Positions 1-5,026 of a DNA stretch of 5,026 nucleotides are shown here, piece by piece (position 1 is the first letter of the stretch; each line of letters opens with the position of its first letter). The notes under the pieces were generated by a model, which saw nothing but the letters and a program-made list of their open reading frames with translations, had not been told where the DNA came from and did not search any database. The stretch comes from Bacteroidales bacterium. Its GTDB lineage: Bacteria > Bacteroidota > Bacteroidia > Bacteroidales > B39-G9. Location: positions 1-5,026 of the forward strand of contig JAGLDO010000134.1 in NCBI GenBank assembly GCA_023145555.1, given 5' to 3'. The translations under genes were made by a program, and so were the position numbers.

Positions 1-12
1 AAGAGAAATTTT

Positions 13-768
13 TTATTTGTTTTTAGGAATTATCCAATTATTAACAGCTGAAAAAATTATATAAGTAAAGATTGTTAGAGGTATAGCTGCAAATTTAAAA
101 ATAACAAATAAGACAATTGTAGATATTAAAAAGATATAACGAATTTTATTATCATTAAACTTAAGATTCTTGAATTTGAAAGAAAACATTGGAAATTCGG
201 CTACCAACAAATACGATTGAATAAAAATTAATGGAATTAACACATAAACATTTAATATAAGGCTGTGCATATAATCATAATTGCTACAAGACAGAATAAT
301 TGGCAACGAAACAATTAACAAAGCATTTGCCGGAGTAGGCAATCCAATAAAAGAACTTGTTTGTCGCTCATCAACATTAAATTTAGCTAAGCGTAAACCT
401 GAAAATACAGCAATCAAAAATGGGGATAACAATATTAAAATTTGTGAGAATTGAATATTAGATAAATCCATTTGAATATTGGGAAAAACAATTTGTTTTA
501 ATAATGAATATAAAATTACAGATGGAGCAAATCCAAAACTTACAAGGTCTGATAAAGAATCAAGTTCTTTGCCCATAGGAGAACTTACTTTGAGTAAACG
601 AGCACTCATGCCATCAAAAAAATCAAATATAGATGCTAATACAATAAAGGCAGCAGCATAAGTTAAATAGCCTTCAAATGCCAATACACTTGCGATGCTT
701 CCTGAAAAAAGATTTAACGAAGTAATGAAATTCGGAATAAAACGAGTTAATTTTTTTGACTTTCCCAT
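13..768 (-). CDS. pssA: CDP-diacylglycerol--serine O-phosphatidyltransferase (phosphatidylserine synthase, membrane type)
   Basis: This integral membrane enzyme transfers a phosphatidyl group from CDP-diacylglycerol to L-serine, giving phosphatidylserine and CMP. It is the first committed step toward phosphatidylethanolamine, the main zwitterionic lipid of Bacteroidota. The protein has 251 residues. The CDP-alcohol phosphotransferase signature D-x2-D-G-x2-A-R-x8-G-x3-D-x3-D is complete: D49, D52, G53, A56, R57, G66, D70 and D74, so the metal-binding aspartates are present. The PSS-typical LRLAKFN (125-131) and FIGLPTPANAL (140-150) segments favour serine over glycerol phosphate or inositol as acceptor. 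Hydrophobic stretches near residues 12-50, 76-95, 108-125, 147-160, 169-190 and 210-245 fit six or more membrane helices. The ATG start begins a typical MGKSKKLTRFIPN N-terminus just before the first helix. The gene is divergent from the PorV-like gene, and no phosphatidylserine decarboxylase gene is visible here. The family call is firm; serine specificity is inferred from motif similarity. Confidence 0.93.
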   Translation of the reverse strand: MGKSKKLTRFIPNFITSLNLFSGSIASVLAFEGYLTYAAAFIVLASIFDFFDGMSARLLKVSSPMGKELDSLSDLVSFGFAPSVILYSLLKQIVFPNIQMDLSNIQFSQILILLSPFLIAVFSGLRLAKFNVDERQTSSFIGLPTPANALLIVSLPIILSCSNYDYMHSLILNVYVLIPLIFIQSYLLVAEFPMFSFKFKNLKFNDNKIRYIFLISTIVLFVIFKFAAIPLTIFTYIIFSAVNNWIIPKNK

Positions 769-832
769 TTGAATAAAAGATAATATAAAACAATAATTTG
801 CACAAAAATAAGTTAAAAATATAGTTAATTAT

Positions 833-860
833 GCAATATAGATAATTTTTTAATGTCAAA
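833..860 (-). promoter_or_regulatory. Possible Bacteroidota-type promoter for the phosphatidylserine synthase gene
   Basis: Read on the minus strand, TTTG (860-857) is followed after 16 bp by TATATTGC (840-833), which resembles the Bacteroidota -33 TTTG and -7 TAnnTTTG elements. The -7 box lacks one T and the 16-bp spacing is slightly short of the usual 17-23 bp. It would give a 5' leader of roughly 60 nt before the ATG at 768. Such matches are easy to find in AT-rich DNA, so this is only a candidate. Confidence 0.25.
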
Positions 861-883
861 AATATTATCATTCATAAATTAAA

Positions 884-916
884 TTTGATTATTATCATTA
901 ACAATAATTATATTTA
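884..916 (+). promoter_or_regulatory. Possible Bacteroidota-type promoter for the PorV/PorQ-like gene
   Basis: TTTG at 884-887 and TATATTTA at 909-916 are separated by 21 bp and match the Bacteroidota sigma-A consensus TTTG-N(17-23)-TAnnTTTG with one mismatch, the final base of the -7 box. Transcription would start around 923, leaving a short leader of under 20 nt before the ATG at 941. No Shine-Dalgarno sequence precedes that ATG, which is normal in this phylum. The site lies upstream of and apart from the candidate minus-strand promoter, so the two divergent genes need not share elements. Confidence 0.35.
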
Positions 917-940
917 CACAAATAATTTATATTTTTCAAT

Positions 941-2032
941 ATGCAGATACGAGTTCAATTAATTTTATTCATATTAGCTATTTCAAATTTTAGTTTTTCA
1001 CAAACTGCACCAAAATACAGCAACGAATTTCTTTCAATTGGTGTTGGAGCTCGTTCGCTTGCAATGTCGAATGCAACAGTTGCAACATCAAACGATGCTT
1101 ATTCAACTTATTGGAATCCTGCCGGATTAACATTAATTAATAGCGACCTTCAGCTTAGTGCAATGCATGCTGAATATTTTGCAGGTATTGCAAAGTATGA
1201 TTATATGGGAGTTGCTTATAAAATTGATGATTTAAGTTCTGCCGGTTTTTCTATTGTTCGTTTTGGTGTTGACGATATTCCAAACACTCTCGAATTAATT
1301 GATAATGATGGCAATATAAGATACGACCGCATAAAATCGTTTTCAGTTGCCGATTATGCCTTTTTATTTTCTTATGCCAAAAAATCAAAAATAGAAGGAT
1401 TGCGATATGGCGGTAATTTAAAAATTATTCGTCGAAAAGCAGGAGAGTTTGCAGGAGCTTGGGGCTTTGGTTTTGATGCATCGGCACAATACGACTATAA
1501 CAAATGGCAATTTGGAGTTTTAGCTCGTGACGTTACATCAACTTTTAATGCATGGAATTTTAACACTGATGAGTTAGAAGATGTATTTGTTTTAACAGGA
1601 AACGAAATACCCGAAAATTCAATTGAGATAACTCTGCCAAAATTTATTTTAGCTGCTGCTCGCGAATTCACTTTTTCAGATAAAATAACGGGTATTGCTG
1701 AACTTGATATGGATATTTCAACCGATGGGAAACGAAATGTTCTTGTTAAAAGCAATCTTTTTAGTATCGACCCACATTTGGGTATTGAAGTAGCTTATAA
1801 AAATATGATTTTTTTACGTTCAGGAATTGGAAACATTCAACAAGAACCGGATTTTGATGGCAAAAAAGACCTCACTTTTCAACCCAACATAGGTTTAGGA
1901 ATTAAAATTAAACGTTTTTCTATTGATTATGCTCTTACAGATATTGGAAATCAGTCAATAGCTCTTTATTCCAATGTTTTTTCGTTAACATATTCAATTG
2001 ATAAAAAAGATAAAAAATTAATTTTGTTTTAG
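941..2032 (+). CDS. PorV/PorQ family outer-membrane beta-barrel protein (T9SS-associated)
   Basis: This is a predicted outer-membrane barrel related to PorV and PorQ, FadL-like barrels of the type IX secretion system. In characterised systems PorV binds secreted cargo and carries it to the PorU sortase. The protein has 363 residues. Residues 1-20 form a Sec signal peptide with a hydrophobic core at about 7-19 and likely signal peptidase I cleavage at SFS|Q (20/21), the usual Bacteroidota form. The mature N-terminus carries the family block: NEFLSIGVGARSLAMSNA (28-45), then DAYSTYWNPAGL (52-63). The rest alternates short amphipathic strands with loops, including a late DFDGKKDLTFQPNIGLGI segment and a final FSIDYALTD/FSLTYSID strand pair, as expected of a barrel end. 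It lies upstream of and codirectional with a PorU-like peptidase, 314 bp away. I cannot say whether it is PorV, PorQ or an unnamed paralogue: the N-terminal block is family-level only. Lipid or cargo binding is inferred. Confidence 0.85.
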   Translation: MQIRVQLILFILAISNFSFSQTAPKYSNEFLSIGVGARSLAMSNATVATSNDAYSTYWNPAGLTLINSDLQLSAMHAEYFAGIAKYDYMGVAYKIDDLSSAGFSIVRFGVDDIPNTLELIDNDGNIRYDRIKSFSVADYAFLFSYAKKSKIEGLRYGGNLKIIRRKAGEFAGAWGFGFDASAQYDYNKWQFGVLARDVTSTFNAWNFNTDELEDVFVLTGNEIPENSIEITLPKFILAAAREFTFSDKITGIAELDMDISTDGKRNVLVKSNLFSIDPHLGIEVAYKNMIFLRSGIGNIQQEPDFDGKKDLTFQPNIGLGIKIKRFSIDYALTDIGNQSIALYSNVFSLTYSIDKKDKKLILF

Positions 2033-2055
2033 TTAACTAATCAGTACTTTAAAGT

Positions 2056-2082
2056 GTGCTAAAGTTAAGAGTGCCTAAAGTT
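2056..2082 (+). repeat. Short direct repeat pair GTG(C)CTAAAGTT
   Basis: GTGCTAAAGTT (2056-2066... written with its preceding GT as GTGTGCTAAAGTT from 2054) and GTGCCTAAAGTT (2071-2082) are near-identical, differing by one C. The core TAAAGT occurs at 2050-2055, 2060-2065 and 2076-2081, with a further TAAAG at 2085-2089. A perfect palindrome, ACTTTAAAGT (2046-2055), sits at the left edge. This looks like a degenerate short tandem repeat. No function can be assigned from sequence. Confidence 0.5.
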
Positions 2083-2116
2083 TTTAAAGCCGGATAATAA
2101 GAAATTTATTAAACAA

Positions 2117-2157
2117 TTAGAATTAAGAACCTATGCTCTTTCGGATTTCAATTCTAA
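2117..2157. repeat. Inverted repeat TTAGAATT ... AATTCTAA
   Basis: The arms at 2117-2124 and 2150-2157 are exact reverse complements of 8 bp separated by 25 bp. A transcript could pair them, but the stem is AT-rich, the loop is long and no T-tract follows. It may be fortuitous in such AT-rich DNA, or part of a decayed repeat element together with the palindrome downstream. Confidence 0.3.
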
Positions 2158-2179
2158 AGCATTAATATACAGTTTGTTA

Positions 2180-2202
2180 GTTCGGGATTGTAAATCCCGA
2201 AC
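2180..2202. repeat. REP-like palindrome (GTTCGGGATT-GTA-AATCCCGAAC)
   Basis: The arms at 2180-2189 and 2193-2202 are perfect 10-bp reverse complements around a 3-nt GTA loop. Each arm has a CGGG/CCCG core that is GC-richer than its surroundings. The downstream sequence AGCAGAGGG is not a T-tract, so this does not look like an intrinsic terminator. Its form (short, GC-richer, extragenic, preceded by TTAG) resembles REP palindromes mobilised by RAYT/IS200-like transposases. I recall very similar palindromes scattered between genes in Bacteroidota genomes but cannot verify copy number here. It could also act as an mRNA stabilising or attenuating hairpin between the two T9SS-related genes. Confidence 0.55.
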
Positions 2203-2245
2203 AGCAGAGGGTTCACTACGAAAAGTTTTTTCTTAGAGGACGCAA

Positions 2246-2301
2246 CAATTAAACAATTAAACAATTTAGCAATTTAACAATATAACAACATAACAATTTA
2301 A
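2246..2301 (+). repeat. Tandem array of seven 8-bp units (consensus CAATTTAA)
   Basis: The seven consecutive octamers are CAATTAAA, CAATTAAA, CAATTTAG, CAATTTAA, CAATATAA, CAACATAA and CAATTTAA, beginning at 2246, 2254, 2262, 2270, 2278, 2286 and 2294. The period is exactly 8 with no indels; every unit starts with CAA and differs from the consensus at no more than two positions. The array ends 45 bp before the ATG of the C25 peptidase gene. Such arrays arise by slippage and can vary in copy number. A regulatory effect on the downstream promoter is possible but not shown. Confidence 0.75.
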
Positions 2302-2323
2302 AATATTTTAGTATTTTTATTAA

Positions 2324-2331
2324 TATTTTTG
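2324..2331 (+). promoter_or_regulatory. Possible -7 promoter element of the C25 peptidase gene
   Basis: TATTTTTG matches the Bacteroidota -7 consensus TAnnTTTG exactly and ends 15 nt before the ATG at 2347, implying a leader of about 10 nt. There is no convincing TTTG about 20 bp upstream, only TTTA at 2297-2300 at the end of the octamer array. If real, the array would form the immediate upstream part of the promoter. It is a weak call because T-rich matches are frequent here. Confidence 0.28.
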
Positions 2332-2346
2332 AAATATTGAAAATTG

Positions 2347-5026
2347 ATGAATCGAAAAGTATTTATATTTTTTTTATTAGTATTTACAAGCTTAAATGTT
2401 TTTACTCAAAATTATAGTAATGAGTGGGTTAACTACACACAAAATTATTATAAAATTCCTGTAGCAAAAACCGGAATATATCGCATTACAGAAACCGAAC
2501 TTGAAAATTTTGGTGTGCCGACAGGTTCTTTTAATCCGCAAAATTTACAAATTGTTCACAACGGAAAAGAAACCCCATTATATATTGAAGGGGAATCTCT
2601 CGGTTTAATTAATTTTGTTGAATTTTATGCCGAAAAAAATTCCGGTTGGCTCGACACTACTTTATTTGACAGTCTTCAAAGTCAAACAAATCCTTATTAT
2701 AGTTTAATAAACGATACTTCTGCTTATTTTTTAACTTGGAACAACTCTTTTAACAATCTTCGTTATGAGAAAGAAAACGACACTAATTTTGACGATACTG
2801 AATTATCACAATATTGTAAAAAAACAGTGTTAACACAATACACCTCAAAATATTATTATGGAAAAACCGATTGCGAATATACTAAAGCCGAAGGATGGTT
2901 TGATAATACTGCAATCTCATTAGGCAACACTATTAAGAAAACAATTGAAACCCCCAATTCTTATAGCTCAGGGCCAGAGGCAACAGTTAAATTTGCTTTG
3001 GCAACTTTTTCGTCTTATCAACATCATATTAATGTAGATAACGAGGGTTTTATTTTTGATACAACATTTTCAGGATTAACACACATCATAAAATCGTTTT
3101 CTTTTTCATCTTCATTAATTGAGAATACAACAACAATAAATTTTAAGAGTATTAATGATTTAGACCAAAGAACCGATTATAGCACTGTTTCTTATATTGA
3201 AATTATTTATCCCCACACCTATGATTTTGAGGCGCAAAACAGCTTTGATTTTACTGTTCCTCATAATTCAAACAGCAAGTCGCTAATAAAAATTACAAAT
3301 TTTGATATTGACGATTCAAACATAATTTTATATGATATTATAAATAACAAACGAATTTCTACAATTGTTGATAACGACACAATAAAAGCAGTAATTAACA
3401 AGTCTGATGTTGACCTGAGATGCGTTATCACAAACCAAAAAGCAATTAATAAAGTAAATCAAATTTCAAAAATTACTTTCGTTGATTATTCAAAAAATCA
3501 ATCAGATTATATAATTATTTCACATCCTAAATTTTTTGACAAAGCAGAAGATTATAAGAATTATAGAAATGCTGAATTGATAAATATTGATGATTTGTAT
3601 AACCAATTTGCTTATGGTATTAACAAGCATCCAATTGCAATAAAAAATTTCGCAAACTATATTATTAATATCTGGGACAGTGTTCCAAAGAATTTATTGT
3701 TGTTGGGTAAATCAATATCGGCACAATATTACAGAAAAGACAGCTTAAATTATGCTAATACTCTTGTACCTTCTTTTGGAGAACCCACGAGTGATATTCT
3801 TTTAACTGCAGGATTGAACGGAACATATTTTGAGCCGGCAATACCAACAGGAAGAATAAGCGCAAAAAATTCAGAGCAAGTAGAGTTGTATCTTAACAAA
3901 GTTGTTGAATATGAGAATAATGAGCCTGAAATATGGATGAAAAAGATTTTGCATTTTGGAGGAGGAAAAACAAGCTCTGAACAAAACACTTTTGCAACGT
4001 ATTTAAATAATTATAAAAACATTATTGAAGATACTTTATTTGGCGGTCATGTGTCAACTTTTTTAAAAAACAGTTCAGATCCTATTCAAATAACACAAAC
4101 CGATTCAATTAAAAATTTAATGAATAACGGTTGCTCAATGCTTACTTTTTTTGGTCATGCCGCAGCAAGCGGTTTCGACCAGAACATTGACGAGCCTTCT
4201 GCTTATAACAATAAAGGGAAATATCCATTTCTACTTGCTAACTCATGCTATTCAGGGAATATTCATCTGCCAAACACACAAAGCACAAGCGAAAAATGGG
4301 TTTTAATAAAAGATAAAGGTGTTATTGGATTCCTTGCTGTTGTTTTTGAAGGTTATACCTCATATCTAAACCTATATTCTCAGGAGTTTTATAAAAATAT
4401 TTCTTATCAAAATTATGGCAAGAGCATTGGTGAAATTATGCAACATACAGTTAATAAAATTGAACAAGGAAACTTAGGCAATGCAAGAATAAAAAGCACA
4501 TGTTTTGAAATGACCTTGCATGGCGATCCTGCATTGAAATTTTATTCACCGCCTTTGCCCGATTTATCAATATCTCAATCAAGCATTAAATTTTCCCCTT
4601 CAACCATTTCGGCACAACTCGATACGTTTAATATAAACATTGTAATATTAAATATTGGGAAAGCTTTTGTCGATACTTTTAGTGTTAGTCTTACACGGAC
4701 TTTTAGCAATGGTATATCAGAGACTAATAATTATACATTATTTGGCAGTTTATATAAAGATACTTTGAAAATTAAATTGCCAATAGATAAAACAAAAGGA
4801 GCCGGCAATAATAAGTTTGATGTTTATGTAGATGCAATGAATCAGATTGATGAATTAAACGAGAATAATAATCAAACATCAGTTAATTTATTTATCAAAT
4901 CAAATGAAATAATTCCTGTTTACCCTTTTCAATATTCAATTGTGCCAACAGATAGTCTGATTTTAAAAGCCTCAACAGGAGATCCATTTTCAAGCGAACA
5001 AGATTTTATTTTTGAAATAGATACAA
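2347..5026 (+). CDS. porU2: Gingipain-like C25 cysteine peptidase, putative T9SS sortase PorU2 type (3' partial)
   Basis: This is a secreted cysteine peptidase of family C25, like gingipains and the T9SS sortase PorU. PorU removes the C-terminal signal of cargo proteins and attaches them to surface lipopolysaccharide. The frame is open from the ATG at 2347 to the window edge (893 codons plus one base). An in-frame TGA at 2338-2340 limits the start to TTG 2344 or ATG 2347. Residues 1-20 are a signal peptide, with likely cleavage at FT|Q. An N-terminal beta domain starts with YYKIPVAKTGIYRIT (34-48). The C25 domain spans about 386-733: DYIIISHP (387-394), FAYGINKHPIAIKNF (421-435), NLLLLGK, a PxSD-like PTSD (480-483) and IPTGRI (499-504). 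The predicted catalytic His604 lies in FFGHAAASGFD and Cys634 in LLANSCYSGN, followed by LHGDPALKF (724-732). A CARDB-like sandwich (about 739-848) follows. Catalysis looks intact. Sortase activity and PorU2 naming are inferred from family resemblance and the PorV/PorQ-like neighbour; a surface peptidase or silent paralogue is possible. Confidence 0.85.
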   Translation, partial: MNRKVFIFFLLVFTSLNVFTQNYSNEWVNYTQNYYKIPVAKTGIYRITETELENFGVPTGSFNPQNLQIVHNGKETPLYIEGESLGLINFVEFYAEKNSGWLDTTLFDSLQSQTNPYYSLINDTSAYFLTWNNSFNNLRYEKENDTNFDDTELSQYCKKTVLTQYTSKYYYGKTDCEYTKAEGWFDNTAISLGNTIKKTIETPNSYSSGPEATVKFALATFSSYQHHINVDNEGFIFDTTFSGLTHIIKSFSFSSSLIENTTTINFKSINDLDQRTDYSTVSYIEIIYPHTYDFEAQNSFDFTVPHNSNSKSLIKITNFDIDDSNIILYDIINNKRISTIVDNDTIKAVINKSDVDLRCVITNQKAINKVNQISKITFVDYSKNQSDYIIISHPKFFDKAEDYKNYRNAELINIDDLYNQFAYGINKHPIAIKNFANYIINIWDSVPKNLLLLGKSISAQYYRKDSLNYANTLVPSFGEPTSDILLTAGLNGTYFEPAIPTGRISAKNSEQVELYLNKVVEYENNEPEIWMKKILHFGGGKTSSEQNTFATYLNNYKNIIEDTLFGGHVSTFLKNSSDPIQITQTDSIKNLMNNGCSMLTFFGHAAASGFDQNIDEPSAYNNKGKYPFLLANSCYSGNIHLPNTQSTSEKWVLIKDKGVIGFLAVVFEGYTSYLNLYSQEFYKNISYQNYGKSIGEIMQHTVNKIEQGNLGNARIKSTCFEMTLHGDPALKFYSPPLPDLSISQSSIKFSPSTISAQLDTFNINIVILNIGKAFVDTFSVSLTRTFSNGISETNNYTLFGSLYKDTLKIKLPIDKTKGAGNNKFDVYVDAMNQIDELNENNNQTSVNLFIKSNEIIPVYPFQYSIVPTDSLILKASTGDPFSSEQDFIFEIDT

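Larger units (their letters stand above)
2033..2346. other. Repeat-rich intergenic spacer
   Basis: This 314-bp stretch lies between the TAG of the PorV/PorQ-like gene and the ATG of the C25 peptidase gene. I see no credible coding frame in it. In order it contains a GTG(C)CTAAAGTT direct repeat pair, a TTAGAATT/AATTCTAA inverted repeat, a strong GC-richer palindrome (2180-2202), an 8-bp-period tandem array (2246-2301), and an AT-only stretch with a candidate -7 box just before the ATG. No hairpin here is followed by a T-tract, so no intrinsic terminator for the upstream gene is evident, and read-through into the peptidase gene is possible. Confidence 0.8.

Noticed and set aside
479..661. A 60-codon plus-strand open frame inside the phosphatidylserine synthase gene
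   Set aside because: It lies wholly antisense to the conserved catalytic region of the synthase, shows no recognisable family and is explained as a shadow frame.
674..871. A 65-codon minus-strand open frame overlapping the start of the phosphatidylserine synthase gene
   Set aside because: It overlaps the true gene's N-terminus in another frame and is a low-complexity I/F/Y/N/K translation of AT-rich spacer DNA.
1495..1755. An 86-codon minus-strand open frame inside the PorV/PorQ-like gene
   Set aside because: It is antisense to a well-supported barrel gene and its serine-rich translation has no family features.
2180..2202. Intrinsic terminator for the PorV/PorQ-like gene
   Set aside because: The stem is strong, but it lies almost 150 bp after the stop codon and is followed by AGCAGAGGG rather than a run of T.
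2220..2232. Small GAAAA/TTTTC hairpin
   Set aside because: It has a 5-bp stem with a 3-nt loop in A/T homopolymer-like sequence, which is expected by chance and too weak to call.
2246..2301. CRISPR array
   Set aside because: The units are 8 bp with no spacers between them and no cas genes are nearby; this is a simple tandem repeat.
2301..2328. AAATATT/AATATTT inverted repeat as an operator
   Set aside because: The arms are 7 bp, pure A/T and separated by 14 bp in very AT-rich DNA; it cannot be distinguished from background.
3750..3989. A 79-codon minus-strand open frame inside the C25 peptidase gene
   Set aside because: It is antisense to conserved C25 segments (PTSD and IPTGRI), so it is a shadow.

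Overview
The window is AT-rich (roughly 30% G+C by eye). Its start codons lack Shine-Dalgarno sequences, and the protein families point to an uncultured member of the Bacteroidota, most likely a Bacteroidales-like or Flavobacteriia-like lineage. Promoter-like sites fit the Bacteroidota TTTG / TAnnTTTG pattern better than the E. coli pattern. The type IX secretion system (T9SS) families encoded here are essentially confined to this phylum.

Layout: positions 13-768 on the minus strand encode a complete CDP-diacylglycerol--serine O-phosphatidyltransferase (pssA type). A 172-bp divergent spacer (769-940) separates it from a plus-strand gene at 941-2032. That gene encodes a signal-peptide-bearing outer-membrane beta-barrel of the PorV/PorQ family. 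A 314-bp non-coding spacer (2033-2346) follows and is dense in short repeats. It holds a pair of GTG(C)CTAAAGTT direct repeats, an 8-bp-arm inverted repeat, a 10-bp-stem REP-like palindrome (GTTCGGGATT/AATCCCGAAC), and a seven-unit tandem array with an exact 8-bp period (consensus CAATTTAA). From 2347 to the right edge, one open frame without stops (at least 893 codons, 3' end outside the window) encodes a secreted gingipain-like C25 cysteine peptidase of the PorU2 type, followed by a CARDB-like beta-sandwich.

How the genes may work together: the PorV/PorQ-like barrel and the PorU-like peptidase are both T9SS accessory families. In characterised T9SS, PorV shuttles cargo to the PorU sortase, which removes the C-terminal signal and attaches cargo to the cell surface. 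Their adjacency suggests a second, dedicated surface-attachment pair, but this is inference from context. The pssA gene is a phospholipid housekeeping gene on the opposite strand with no evident link to secretion. The window holds recognisable families rather than a clearly new system. The most unusual part is the repeat-packed spacer between the two T9SS-related genes.
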